Of a DNA stretch of 33,272 nt, positions 1 to 7,518 are shown one piece after another. The position numbers were made by a program, and so were the translations under genes. This DNA comes from Pseudanabaena mucicola FACHB-723 (lineage in GTDB: Bacteria; Cyanobacteriota; Cyanobacteriia; Pseudanabaenales; Pseudanabaenaceae), in NCBI RefSeq assembly GCF_014696385.1, contig NZ_JACJQB010000039.1, positions 1-33,272 of the forward strand, read 5' to 3'. The notes below the pieces were generated by a model. It made no database searches. It saw nothing but the letters and a program-made list of their open reading frames with translations, and was not told where the DNA came from. The first letter of the stretch is position 1. Every line of letters begins with the position of its first letter.

Positions 1-25
1 AAGTGGCTCAATTAGTCTCACAGTA

Positions 26-75
26 ATTAGTTCGGATATGGTGATTCTTAGAATCTTCCCATTAGTTCGGATATG
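26..75. repeat. 15-bp direct repeat pair around a small palindrome
   Basis: ATTAGTTCGGATATG occurs at 26-40 and again at 61-75, a 35-bp period. Between the two copies lies the palindrome GATTCTTAGAATC (43-55). The pair lies just outside the terminator of the SPOR-like gene. It could be an operator for a gene beyond the window edge or a remnant of an element. No function can be assigned. Confidence 0.6.
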
Positions 76-104
76 TGTAAATAATTCTGCATGGCTACTT
101 ATAT

Positions 105-130
105 AAAAAAAGGGCTTACGCCCTTTTTTT
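105..130. terminator. Rho-independent terminator of the SPOR-like gene
   Basis: An 11-bp stem (AAAAAAAGGGC / GCCCTTTTTTT) with a TTAC loop starts 3 bases past the stop codon of the minus-strand gene ending at 134. The A and T tracts on both sides would let it work in either direction. Confidence 0.85.
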
Positions 131-133
131 ATC

Positions 134-964
134 CTAGAAAAATGCCACACGGCTATCAAAACCTTGACGACGAATTGTTAAATTTAGGGTTTCTGCACTA
201 TTGCGATCGGGATAGCCTTGCACCTCGATATAGGTACCACGATGAGAAGACCGCATTTGGGCAGTGGGCGCAATCATTTGCACTCTTTGCAATTCGGCAA
301 TGGAGTTGGTAGGAATAATCACGAAGTAACGAAATGGTGTTCCCACAGGATTATTTTGGGCGGTAACCGATGGCATGGATTGTGGCATTGCCTGAATTGG
401 AATCGGTTGGCTTTGAGGCGGAAGGGCTTGAGGAGAACGCACAATTTCAATGGAATTATTTGGAAAATCAGAATTAGGTACACCCGGAAGCGCTTCATTT
501 ACCCTTGTGTTGGGAATGGGAACAGAATCGACAGGAATAGGTGCAACCGAAATAGACTGATTTGGTAGTGAACTGACTGGCTGTGATGGGAAGGTTGCAA
601 ATTTGCCTTGGACGGTTTTAATTTGAGGATTTAACCCCGCCTGACTAAATTGATCGACTCGTCGTTGAGCAAGATTTAAATTATTAAAGCGTCCTAACTG
701 CACCACCTGTTCGCCTGTATCTAGACGACTGACAAAGGCATCTGGAGCAATGGCTTTAGCTTGTTGGATGTTTGCTACATTTGGTAAATAGACAAGATAT
801 TGACTACTGGTGTTGGTAGGAGCCGCTGTGGGGAAGGAATCATTGGGGAATGACTGTGCGGATGTAGGCGCGCTAAAGCTAATTAGAAGAGAGGTGCTAG
901 TGCCTAAAAGGGAGCCTAGCCCAAGGGCAAAACTACGAAGATGTGTATGTGTGTGGAGTCTCAT
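134..964 (-). CDS. secreted protein with two SPOR-like repeats
   Basis: The product is 276 residues. A signal peptide is visible: a basic, His-rich start, then a hydrophobic stretch (about 14-32), then a likely cleavage site at TSA-QS near residue 36. The mature part has two related modules of about 60 residues, near 55-120 and 213-276. Each has a Y(L/F)V(Y/I)(L/I)P strand, an 'IAP' turn and a long helix followed by a strand, as in SPOR/sporulation-related repeats. They are joined by a Pro/Ser/Gln-rich linker. SPOR-type domains bind septal peptidoglycan in other bacteria, so an envelope role is plausible but inferred. I chose the ATG at 964 because the signal peptide follows at once; the frame stays open upstream to 1102 with unlikely sequence. 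Two 19-bp direct repeats lie 60-100 bp upstream. A terminator follows the stop. Confidence 0.72.
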   Translation of the reverse strand: MRLHTHTHLRSFALGLGSLLGTSTSLLISFSAPTSAQSFPNDSFPTAAPTNTSSQYLVYLPNVANIQQAKAIAPDAFVSRLDTGEQVVQLGRFNNLNLAQRRVDQFSQAGLNPQIKTVQGKFATFPSQPVSSLPNQSISVAPIPVDSVPIPNTRVNEALPGVPNSDFPNNSIEIVRSPQALPPQSQPIPIQAMPQSMPSVTAQNNPVGTPFRYFVIIPTNSIAELQRVQMIAPTAQMRSSHRGTYIEVQGYPDRNSAETLNLTIRRQGFDSRVAFF

Positions 965-1021
965 ATGCTTGCCAGCCAAAGGTGCGAAAAAACGAAATTG
1001 GGCGCGATTGTACCATACTCT

Positions 1022-1073
1022 ACAAAGACTTACATCATCCCATTTAGTTTCCAGACAAAGACTTACATAATCC
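1022..1073. promoter_or_regulatory. tandem 19-bp direct repeats, candidate operator
   Basis: ACAAAGACTTACATCATCC (1022-1040) recurs at 1055-1073 with one mismatch, a period of 33 bp or about three helical turns. They lie upstream of the SPOR-like gene, whose start is at 964 on the minus strand. The spacing fits a pair of protein sites on one DNA face. No known regulator is recognised. Confidence 0.5.
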
Positions 1074-1137
1074 GATGAACAGTAAGTATACTCCCTTCCC
1101 ACCGAAGAAATAGACCTATAAACCCAAGAAATAACCC

Positions 1138-1180
1138 AAGAAATAGAGGTGCGCGGCTTCGCCGCGCGCCTCTATTTCTT
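1138..1180. repeat. 20-bp hairpin, TTC loop, in a divergent gap
   Basis: The arms at 1138-1157 and 1161-1180 pair along 20 bp with one G-T pair. The inner part is GC-rich (GCGCGGC-TTC-GCCGCGC). It begins with AAGAAATAGAGG, and an extra CCCAAGAAAT lies just upstream. No gene ends here, so it is not an ordinary terminator. Confidence 0.8.
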
Positions 1181-1225
1181 GACTGAGAAAAGATTATCTA
1201 CAGCCAGCTATGTTGAGACAAACCC

Positions 1226-1287
1226 AAAACCCAAGAGGCGGCGCTTCGCACCGCCTCTTGGGTTTTCAGAAAGCGCAAAGCGCTGTA
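1226..1287. repeat. palindromic repeat family, hairpin plus conserved arm
   Basis: A 16-bp perfect stem (1226-1241 / 1251-1266) is followed by the conserved arm ending in GCGCAAAGCGCTGTA (1273-1287). The arm sequence from the GGTTTT at the stem end matches the arms at 10500-10604 and 13507-13611 at nearly every position. The left side (CTATGTTGAGAC) resembles the opposite arm of those copies. Confidence 0.75.
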
Positions 1288-1334
1288 GCAAGAAAACCGA
1301 TTGCTATAAACACCTCGCGCTGTATATTCTGTAT

Positions 1335-2138
1335 ATGCTTATGTCACCCGAAGCTCGTCAATTCCATATGAATGTTAGTCAATCTACCGATCTAAGTGAT
1401 CACCAAATTTCTCGGCAGTTAATCCTCAATGCGAGTGAGGTGGTGGCAGGATATACAGAGGGCGTAAATATTCTCCAAGGAGCAAATTTAGCTGTTTATG
1501 AGGGGGAATTGGTAACTGTGATTGGCTCTAATGGTGCGGGTAAATCCACATTTGCCAAGGCTATTTTTGGATTAGTGCCAGTGCGTTCGGGCAGTATCTC
1601 CTTTGGCGATCGCAATTTAGTTGGTTTGAAACCAGAGCAAATCGTCAGGCTTGGTATTAGTTATGTACCGCAGATTGCCAATGTATTTCCGTCGCTGAGT
1701 ATTTCTGACAATCTTGATATGGGGGGCTACACCAGCCGAGGCAATATCAAAGCGCTCAAGGACAAAATTTATAACACTTTTCCTGTATTGGCTAAACGTC
1801 GTAACCAGAGGGCAGGAACTCTATCGGGCGGGGAGCGCCAGATGCTAGCCATGGGACGAGCGATGATGCTAGAGCCTAAATTATTGATTTTAGATGAGCC
1901 TTCCGCAGCGCTATCCCCAATTTTGGTGCAGGATATTTTCAACCTAATTCAAACTATTAATCAATCGGGAACATCGGTGATTTTAGTGGAGCAGAATGCG
2001 CGTAAAGCTCTTGCGATCGCAGATCGTGGTTATGTGATGCATTTGGGCAAAGATGAGTTTACTGGCAAGGGTTCTGATTTATTGAATGATCCTGAAGTTG
2101 CCGAGTTGTATTTGGGCGTTGGCAATTTTGGTAAGTAA
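1335..2138 (+). CDS. LivF/NatE-type ABC transporter ATPase, amino acid uptake
   Basis: The product is 267 residues from the ATG at 1335; ATGs at 1341 and 1368 are alternatives. It is an ABC ATPase of the branched-chain/neutral amino acid (HAAT) family. It has Walker A GSNGAGKST, the signature LSGGERQ, Walker B LLILDEPSAALSP and the switch His position occupied within ILVEQNARKAL. The Q-loop context SYVPQIANVFPSLSISDNL and the C-terminal DPEVAELYLG are typical of LivF. It would energise import with LivG, two permeases and a binding protein. None of those is adjacent, which is common for the scattered nat genes of cyanobacteria. The start is uncertain because the frame is open through the upstream hairpins to 1149; those residues are very basic and look like translated repeat. 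Confidence 0.85.
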   Translation: MLMSPEARQFHMNVSQSTDLSDHQISRQLILNASEVVAGYTEGVNILQGANLAVYEGELVTVIGSNGAGKSTFAKAIFGLVPVRSGSISFGDRNLVGLKPEQIVRLGISYVPQIANVFPSLSISDNLDMGGYTSRGNIKALKDKIYNTFPVLAKRRNQRAGTLSGGERQMLAMGRAMMLEPKLLILDEPSAALSPILVQDIFNLIQTINQSGTSVILVEQNARKALAIADRGYVMHLGKDEFTGKGSDLLNDPEVAELYLGVGNFGK

Positions 2139-2223
2139 GCCCTGATATGAGATCTGGAATACATTGCGATCGCGTGGCTAATCGATACACTATGAAACTA
2201 AGGCTTTTTTATAGAGGGATTCC

Positions 2224-3741
2224 ATGGCAGTCGGAGAGGTAAAGCTTTCGTTTGAGGAACTAACAAAAGCACAGATATACTTGCAAAAATTAGGGCTATA
2301 CGATGGTGAAGTAGATGGCATCTATGGCAAGTTATCGGAAACTGCCTTTGTCCAGTTTGCCAATGCCCTCAGCATCGACACGATTTTAGATGCTACTTCA
2401 CGCTCGCTTACCAATGAACTATTGCAGAGTCCTGCGGTAGTCAGACATTTGCTCAAAATTATTGGCGATGGCGATCGCTTATTTCCCAAATTTACCAATG
2501 CTCAGCGTATTTTTGTAAATATGGGGCAAGTAGACTCTAACTATCTAGGGTTTCTGGATCGTGGCATCAATGGCTGTATTGCAGGTTCTAAGAAAGATTT
2601 GCCCAACCGTAGTTTTGCGCCATCACCATTGTTAAGTCATATCCCAGCCTATGCCGATCGCCTTGCCAGTTTGCCTGACGGTGTGAATGTTGTCTCCTAT
2701 GGTGAAGTTGCGATGTTGGCGGGTACACAAATTCGTGTGCGCTTTCGTCCCTATCCTGCCCTCGGCGAAGTCCCTCACATTGAAACTATTGGTTTAGAGT
2801 TTCTCCATAGCAGCATCCAAGAGGCTTGTATTTGTATTGGCAGTATGGTCAATGGACAAATGCGATCGCGTTGGATTGGTCGCAATCCTCTCCGTAATGT
2901 CCAGTTTTGGAGTTCCACCAAAATTTTGCCACTGCTCTATACGATTTGTACTGCTAATCAGGTGCAACCAAATCAAGCGATATCAAACTGTGTGATTGCT
3001 GAGTTTCAAGGCAAAAAAACACCGCGTACCTTTGGGGAAATGGCGCAGCGCATTTGTGCCTATGATGAGTCTAATGGACTTACATCCAATGGATTGTCGG
3101 CAATGTTTAAACAATTTACGACACCCCTAGCTTTACAGGATTGGCTCAAAAAAATTACAGGTAACCAAAGTCTTTCATTTCAAGGTCGCTATGGTGAAAC
3201 TCCCTATATTGAGCAGCCAGTTTTGCGCGACCCCACTGGTAAAAATGTGATCACTGGGACAAAGGAGTTGCATCGTGGTGACAACTTAGTTTCCGCCTAT
3301 GACTTGACGCGGATGGTTTCTCAGATTGCATGGCATCGCCATCTTGCCCCCACTAACCGCTTACCTGCGGCGCAGTGGCATAGTTTAAATGCTTTGATTG
3401 GTGCAATGGCGCAAGATACAGCCCGCTATGTGGAAGCGGCGATCGTGGCTTTGGGGTTGTCTTATTTCATTAGTGAGCCTGTAGTGATCTCGAAAATGGG
3501 ATTTGGTTATAGTGATCAGCGTAAGCGCACCGAACTGACCTACACCGCTTGTGTACAGTTTATTGATCGCCTTGCTAAGTCCCATGATTTGCCAGTACCA
3601 AAATTGCGATCGCTAAATATGACCTTACGCGCCGCCATCGATCTTCAAGATCCTGTCCGTGAAGCCCTTGAAATTGATGCCCGAATGGCTGCCACAGTTA
3701 CCGAAATTTTGCGTAGGATTGTAACAGAAGAGCTAATCTAG
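2224..3741 (+). CDS. peptidoglycan-binding domain plus SxxK serine-hydrolase-like protein
   Basis: The product is 505 residues and starts at ATG 2224. Residues 8-50 form a typical PG_binding_1 repeat (QIYLQKLGLYDGEVDGIYG, then SETAFVQF), which usually binds cell-wall peptidoglycan. The central and C-terminal parts are not a family I can name with certainty. The motif SSTK (230-233) within a helix-like stretch (FWSSTKILPLLY) resembles the SxxK active site of beta-lactamase/transpeptidase-fold enzymes, but I see no clear SxN or KTG box in order. I see no signal peptide, which is odd for a wall-binding protein. It is the first gene of a compact run ending with dapB, which makes a diaminopimelate precursor, so a cell-wall link is plausible. 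The function is not established. Confidence 0.7.
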   Translation: MAVGEVKLSFEELTKAQIYLQKLGLYDGEVDGIYGKLSETAFVQFANALSIDTILDATSRSLTNELLQSPAVVRHLLKIIGDGDRLFPKFTNAQRIFVNMGQVDSNYLGFLDRGINGCIAGSKKDLPNRSFAPSPLLSHIPAYADRLASLPDGVNVVSYGEVAMLAGTQIRVRFRPYPALGEVPHIETIGLEFLHSSIQEACICIGSMVNGQMRSRWIGRNPLRNVQFWSSTKILPLLYTICTANQVQPNQAISNCVIAEFQGKKTPRTFGEMAQRICAYDESNGLTSNGLSAMFKQFTTPLALQDWLKKITGNQSLSFQGRYGETPYIEQPVLRDPTGKNVITGTKELHRGDNLVSAYDLTRMVSQIAWHRHLAPTNRLPAAQWHSLNALIGAMAQDTARYVEAAIVALGLSYFISEPVVISKMGFGYSDQRKRTELTYTACVQFIDRLAKSHDLPVPKLRSLNMTLRAAIDLQDPVREALEIDARMAATVTEILRRIVTEELI

Positions 3742-3784
3742 AAATCTGTGAAAGTTGTCTGCCCAAGTGGCACTGGAACACATA

Positions 3785-4570
3785 ATGCAAAAACAACGCA
3801 CTTTATCGACTGTCGGTCTATGGTGGCGATGGGTACTAGCAACGCTAGTTGGTGCTGTGATTGGCAATATATTTGGCATTGCTGCTTGTCTGGCGGGTAT
3901 TTATTACTTCAGCAATCTGCTAATGGCTACCCATCTTTGTGAAACAGGCTTTGGTCATCTCACCTGCGTCACCGCGACTGGTATTGTCAGTGGGGCAATT
4001 TTTGTGAGTGCATTCGTTGGGTTGATGCAATATCTAGTTTTGCGCGGATTACTAAATTCCCCTGCGATTTGGATTTTAGTCAGCATATTTGGCTGGACTT
4101 GGATTGGGTTTGCTGCCACTAGCCTCGCCTACACACCCCAATTTGGATTTGTGATGAATCCTGATGGTTCCTTTGCTGAGAGCAATTTCTTCGATCGCAT
4201 TCCCCTATTACTGATTAATTCTCTCTGGTTAGTTTTGGCAGGAATATTTTTAGGGATTTTGCAATGGCTGATTTTGTGTAAACATCCCCAAGTTCGCAAG
4301 AGCCGTGCATTTCTCTGGGCAGCCGTTAATATTGTCCTGACTGCGTTTATGGCGATCGCCATTATTGCTATTTTTCGAGGACAGGGTAGCTTATACGGGA
4401 TACTGCTATTCTTTTTGGGGTTTACATGTGTCTATGCCACAATTAGCGGCGCGATGCTGGTCAAAATACGTCTACATCGCCTAGCAAAACTACATGCAGA
4501 TGTTGAGCTGACTGCACCGAGTCTCAAAAATCCTATTGCTGATCCCACTGAAGATGTTTCCTTTAAATAG
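3785..4570 (+). CDS. multi-pass integral membrane protein, unknown function
   Basis: The product is 261 residues from ATG 3785. TTG 3755 and the frame upstream are possible but overlap less well with the expected N-terminus. Hydrophobic segments suggest five or six membrane spans, roughly at residues 15-40, 60-85, 95-112, 145-165, 180-200 and 205-225. The N-terminal segment GLWWRWVLATLVGAVIGNIF is followed by a Cys-containing loop (CETGFGHLTCVT). The tail is short and charged. I recognise no catalytic motif. It sits 44 bases after the SxxK protein and 7 bases before the alpha/beta hydrolase, so it is probably co-transcribed with them. Confidence 0.7.
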   Translation: MQKQRTLSTVGLWWRWVLATLVGAVIGNIFGIAACLAGIYYFSNLLMATHLCETGFGHLTCVTATGIVSGAIFVSAFVGLMQYLVLRGLLNSPAIWILVSIFGWTWIGFAATSLAYTPQFGFVMNPDGSFAESNFFDRIPLLLINSLWLVLAGIFLGILQWLILCKHPQVRKSRAFLWAAVNIVLTAFMAIAIIAIFRGQGSLYGILLFFLGFTCVYATISGAMLVKIRLHRLAKLHADVELTAPSLKNPIADPTEDVSFK

Positions 4571-4577
4571 ATAATTC

Positions 4578-5483
4578 ATGTCGAATTTACCTCCTGAAGT
4601 TTCCTCTCTGCGATCGCAACTTACCGAAGCCACATCGATCGCCATGGTTGACAAGATTGAATATTGTCTAGTTTCAACTTCATTTACCACAGAAGTAATT
4701 TTGACTAGCTATGTTTGTGATGGTCTGCACCATGCCCACAACTCCCCAATTTTACTGCTCCATGGATTTGATAGCTCTTTGCTGGAGTTTCGTCGCCTAT
4801 TGCCGCAACTAGCTGCCACCCATCCCACTTGGGCAATGGACTTATTTGGCTTCGGTTTAACTGAGCGTTTTCCAAATGCCCAGATTAGTCCTGAGGCGAT
4901 CAAAGAACATCTTTACTATTTCTGGAAAACTGTGATCGCAAAGCCAATTATTCTTGTCGGTGCATCCATGGGCGGCGCAGCCGCCATTGACTTTGCTCTC
5001 ACCTATCCCGATGTAGTCGAAAAATTAATTTTGATTGGCAGTGCGGGAATGCGGCAAGGCACTGTGGCAGGCAAATTTTTGATTTCGCCGTTAGATCGCA
5101 TGGCAACTAATTTTTTACGCAGCCCCAAAGTGCGCCGAGAGGTGAGCCTCAAAGCCTATGCCGATTCTAGCTTTGTCACTAGTGATGCTGAGGTCTGTGC
5201 ATCCCTGCATCTAGCCATGCCCCGATGGAGTGAGTCCTTGATTTCATTTACTAAAAGTGGTGGCTATGGCTCCTTTGCTCAGCAATTACGCTATTTAAAA
5301 CAAGATACGCTCATTCTCTGGGGCAATTGCGATCGCATTCTCGGCACAAAAGACGCTGCCAAGTTTCAAGCCACCATTCCCCGTAATACACTCGTTTGGA
5401 TTGAAAATAGTGGTCATGTTCCCCATCTCGAACGTCCGACTATTACTGCCAAAGAAATCATTAAATTCCTTCATAAATCCTAG
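4578..5483 (+). CDS. alpha/beta-fold hydrolase
   Basis: The product is 301 residues, normal for the family. It has the oxyanion motif LLLHGFDSS (60-68), the nucleophile elbow VGASMGG with Ser130, a likely acid at Asp252 in LWGNCDRI, and the catalytic His280 in ENSGHVPHLERP. The WAMDLFGFGLTER motif is typical of epoxide hydrolase or haloperoxidase-like members. The substrate cannot be told from sequence. It begins 7 bases after the membrane protein and ends 9 bases before dapB, so the genes probably share one transcript. Confidence 0.88.
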   Translation: MSNLPPEVSSLRSQLTEATSIAMVDKIEYCLVSTSFTTEVILTSYVCDGLHHAHNSPILLLHGFDSSLLEFRRLLPQLAATHPTWAMDLFGFGLTERFPNAQISPEAIKEHLYYFWKTVIAKPIILVGASMGGAAAIDFALTYPDVVEKLILIGSAGMRQGTVAGKFLISPLDRMATNFLRSPKVRREVSLKAYADSSFVTSDAEVCASLHLAMPRWSESLISFTKSGGYGSFAQQLRYLKQDTLILWGNCDRILGTKDAAKFQATIPRNTLVWIENSGHVPHLERPTITAKEIIKFLHKS

Positions 5484-5492
5484 AATTCAGCT

Positions 5493-6329
5493 ATGACCAA
5501 CTCCAATCTCTCCGCCGCCACCCAAATTCCTGTAGTTGTCTCTGGGGCAACTGGAAAAATGGGACGTGAAATCATTAAAACCATTGCCCAAGCCCCAGAC
5601 ATGCAATTGGTAGGCGCAATCGGTCGTCAACACCTCGGCGAAGATATTGGCGAGGTTGTCGGCATTGGTGAACTAGAAATTCCTGTTACCAACAATCTGG
5701 AAGTTGTCCTTGCCCAAGCAGCGCAAGAATCCCAATTACCCGTAATGATTGATGTCACCCACCCCAGCATCATCTATGAAAACATTCGCGCTGCGATCGC
5801 CTATGGTGTGCGTCCTGTCGTTGGCACAACGGGCTTAACTGAGCAACAAATTGCAGAACTCACTGTATTTGCCGACAAAGCTAGTACAGGCTGCATCATT
5901 GCCCCCAACTTCTCCGTCGGTGTAATTTTGATGCAACAAGCCGCGATCGCCGCCGCCAAATATTTCCAGCATGTCGAAATCATCGAGCTACACCATAACC
6001 AAAAAGCTGATGCCCCTAGTGGCACTGCTATCAAAACTGCTCAAATGCTCTCAGAGCTAGGTCAGACTTTTAATCCGCCAAGTGTTGATGAAAAAGAACA
6101 TCTCTCGGGGGCAAGAGGTGCAACCTACGGCGAAAATATCCGCATTCATAGTTTGCGTGTTCCGGGCGTAGTGGCTCGCCAAGAGGTGATTTTTGGGGCG
6201 ATGGGTGAAACTCTGAAGATTGAACATAATGCTAGCGATCGGACTTGTTATATGGCGGGAGTGCTTCTTTGTGTGCGTAAGGTGCTTGCACTCAAATCAT
6301 TAGTTTATGGTCTAGAAAAATTGCTATAA
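5493..6329 (+). CDS. dapB: 4-hydroxy-tetrahydrodipicolinate reductase
   Basis: The product is 278 residues. It catalyses the NAD(P)H-dependent reduction step of the diaminopimelate/lysine pathway in the cytoplasm. The N-terminal Rossmann motif is [12 protein letters not shown] (15-26). The substrate site shows [15 protein letters not shown], with the His pair at 167-168, Lys171 and SGT at 176-178, and the family signature is complete. The start at ATG 5493 gives a short pre-Rossmann extension. The last codons (TTG CTA TAA) coincide with TTGCTATA, an octamer that recurs in intergenic DNA of this window. A 20-bp hairpin terminator follows 7 bases after the stop. Confidence 0.97.
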   Translation: MTNSNLSAATQIPVVVSGATGKMGREIIKTIAQAPDMQLVGAIGRQHLGEDIGEVVGIGELEIPVTNNLEVVLAQAAQESQLPVMIDVTHPSIIYENIRAAIAYGVRPVVGTTGLTEQQIAELTVFADKASTGCIIAPNFSVGVILMQQAAIAAAKYFQHVEIIELHHNQKADAPSGTAIKTAQMLSELGQTFNPPSVDEKEHLSGARGATYGENIRIHSLRVPGVVARQEVIFGAMGETLKIEHNASDRTCYMAGVLLCVRKVLALKSLVYGLEKLL

Positions 6330-6335
6330 CAAAGC

Positions 6336-6376
6336 AAAAGCAGGAGTGAATCGCGCCGCGATTCACTCCTGCTTTT
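6336..6376. terminator. 20-bp perfect hairpin after dapB
   Basis: The arms AAAAGCAGGAGTGAATCGCG and its exact complement flank a single base, so the real loop must be a few bases larger. The hairpin ends in TTTT and is probably the terminator of the dapB run. TTGCTATA lies on both sides (6321-6328 and 6397-6404). Confidence 0.8.
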
Positions 6377-6428
6377 ATGTTCTAAGCCAATTGTCATTGC
6401 TATAAATCAGACTGCAAAAATACGCCAA

Positions 6429-6463
6429 AAAGAAAGGCGATCGCAATGCGATCGCCTTTCTTT
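6429..6463 (-). terminator. terminator of tRNA-Glu copy 1, built from two HIP1 octamers
   Basis: The 16-bp stem is AAAGAAAGGCGATCGC-type with loop AAT, at 6429-6444 and 6448-6463. Each arm contains a full GCGATCGC. It lies 13 bases past the 3' end of the minus-strand tRNA at 6476. Confidence 0.75.
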
Positions 6464-6475
6464 CTGGGTAAAGAA

Positions 6476-6548
6476 TACCCCCAGGGGAATTCGAATCCCC
6501 GTCGCCTCCGTGAAAGGGAGGTGTCCTAGGCCTCTAGACGATGGGGGC
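6476..6548 (-). tRNA. tRNA-Glu (UUC), copy 1
   Basis: The 73-nt cloverleaf on the minus strand starts GCCCCCATCGTCTAGAGG and has the anticodon loop CTTTCAC (UUC) and the T-loop TTCGAAT. The acceptor stem GCCCCCA/TGGGGGT carries discriminator A. CCA is not encoded. Cyanobacteria use glutamyl-tRNA-Glu for tetrapyrrole synthesis as well as translation. It is identical to copy 2 at 6705-6777. Confidence 0.97.
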
Positions 6549-6577
6549 GTGTTCTTGACCTTTATTAATATACACAA

Positions 6578-6642
6578 TGACGTGCAAAAAGAATTAAAAA
6601 ATTTACTCATAGAGCAAATTTTTTAATTCTTTTTGCACGTCA
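6578..6642. repeat. 27-bp perfect stem with 11-nt loop between the two tRNA-Glu genes
   Basis: The arms at 6578-6604 and 6616-6642 are exact complements (beginning TGACGTGCAAAAAGAATT). The loop is ACTCATAGAGC. It lies upstream of tRNA copy 1 and beyond the terminator of copy 2, and it is AT-rich without the GC-rich tip seen elsewhere. Confidence 0.9.
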
Positions 6643-6656
6643 AATAAAATACGCCA

Positions 6657-6695
6657 AAAAAGAAAGACGATCGCATTGCGATCGCCTTTCTTTTT
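6657..6695 (-). terminator. terminator of tRNA-Glu copy 2
   Basis: The stem is 18 bp with one mismatch and loop ATT. It corresponds to the copy 1 terminator, but one arm now has ACGATCGC instead of GCGATCGC, so one HIP1 site is lost. Confidence 0.7.
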
Positions 6696-6704
6696 GGTAA
6701 AGAA

Positions 6705-6777
6705 TACCCCCAGGGGAATTCGAATCCCCGTCGCCTCCGTGAAAGGGAGGTGTCCTAGGCCTCTAGACGATGGGGGC
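6705..6777 (-). tRNA. tRNA-Glu (UUC), copy 2
   Basis: The sequence is identical to copy 1 over all 73 nt. The duplicated unit also covers the terminator side and about 28 bp of upstream promoter DNA (through TATTAATATACACA). The offset between copies is 229 bp. Confidence 0.97.
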
Positions 6778-6845
6778 GTGTTCTTGACCTTTATTAATAT
6801 ACACAGCTATTTGCAAAAACGTCAACACCTAGAGCAAACTTTTTA

Positions 6846-7277
6846 TTACTTAATTGTCGGACGAATGCCATAGGTGCGAAAACGCCAATAATCTTGCAAA
6901 ATTTGAGCGTGATCGAAACATAACTGATTGGGGCTTTGCCAAGCAGAAAAGATCCCCACCGATTTAGCGTCATCATCGGCTTTTGGCTCACCCACTGCTT
7001 CCGCCATATACACAGCACTAATCGTATGCTGACGGTCATCTCGGCTCGGATCAGAGTAAATTCCCAATAAATCGATTAATTCCACTTTTAAGCCTGTTTC
7101 TTCTAAAGCCTCACGCCGTGCTGCATCTTCTAAGCATTCACCATAATCAACAAATCCACCAACAATCGCCCAGCCATGGGGTGGATTCATGCGCTCAATG
7201 AGGACTATTGGTTGATCAGGACGGTCGCGGAGGGCAATAATGATATCAACGGTAGGAACGGGATTTCGGTATGTCAT
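6846..7277 (-). CDS. Nudix hydrolase
   Basis: The product is 143 residues, typical for a single-domain Nudix enzyme. These hydrolyse nucleoside diphosphates linked to another group, using Mg2+ bound by the Nudix box. The box is complete at 41-63: G41, E47, R55, E56, E59, E60 and G62. It is preceded by [13 protein letters not shown], which resembles ADP-ribose or 8-oxo-dGTP type members. The exact substrate cannot be told. It reads away from the response regulator at 7519, and the gap between them carries a repeat hairpin. Confidence 0.92.
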   Translation of the reverse strand: MTYRNPVPTVDIIIALRDRPDQPIVLIERMNPPHGWAIVGGFVDYGECLEDAARREALEETGLKVELIDLLGIYSDPSRDDRQHTISAVYMAEAVGEPKADDDAKSVGIFSAWQSPNQLCFDHAQILQDYWRFRTYGIRPTIK

Positions 7278-7319
7278 TTAAAAGTATTAAGTTATAGCTG
7301 TAGCCATTTATGTTAGGAC

Positions 7320-7366
7320 AAAACCCAAAAAAGAGAGTTGCGACGCAATTCTCTTTTTTGGGTTTT
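7320..7366. repeat. 23-bp hairpin in a divergent gap
   Basis: The arms at 7320-7342 and 7344-7366 pair with one G-T, beginning AAAACCCAAAAAAGAGA. The left flank (TTTATGTTAGGACAAA) resembles the flank of the repeat at 1226-1287 (CTATGTTGAGACAAA). It lies between the starts of the Nudix gene and the response regulator, so it is not a terminator of either. Confidence 0.75.
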
Positions 7367-7518
7367 AACTTACTTGACTGCTATACATTCACGCTTTTAT
7401 AAATTGCTATTGTTTTTGCGGAGTAAGGGCAACCTTATGATGAACTATAGGGTCTAGCCGCCATTTTCCTGACTCTAGAGGGTAATTACAGCTACAAAAT
7501 CCAGCGTGTCACTAAGCT

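Larger units (their letters stand above)
965..1334. other. divergent intergenic region with hairpins and direct repeats
   Basis: This 370-base gap lies between two divergent genes. It holds direct repeats at 1022-1040 and 1055-1073, a 20-bp hairpin at 1138-1180 and a repeat-family hairpin with its arm at 1226-1287. TTGCTATA occurs at 1301-1308. The frame of the downstream ATPase is open from 1149, but that stretch is translated hairpin and not convincing coding sequence. Confidence 0.8.

Noticed and set aside
1022-1073. Short CRISPR array
   Set aside because: Only two units with a 14-base gap and no cas gene; paired operator-like repeats fit better.
1149-1334. N-terminal extension of the LivF-like ATPase
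   Set aside because: The frame is open, but the residues are translated hairpins (very basic and unlike the family).
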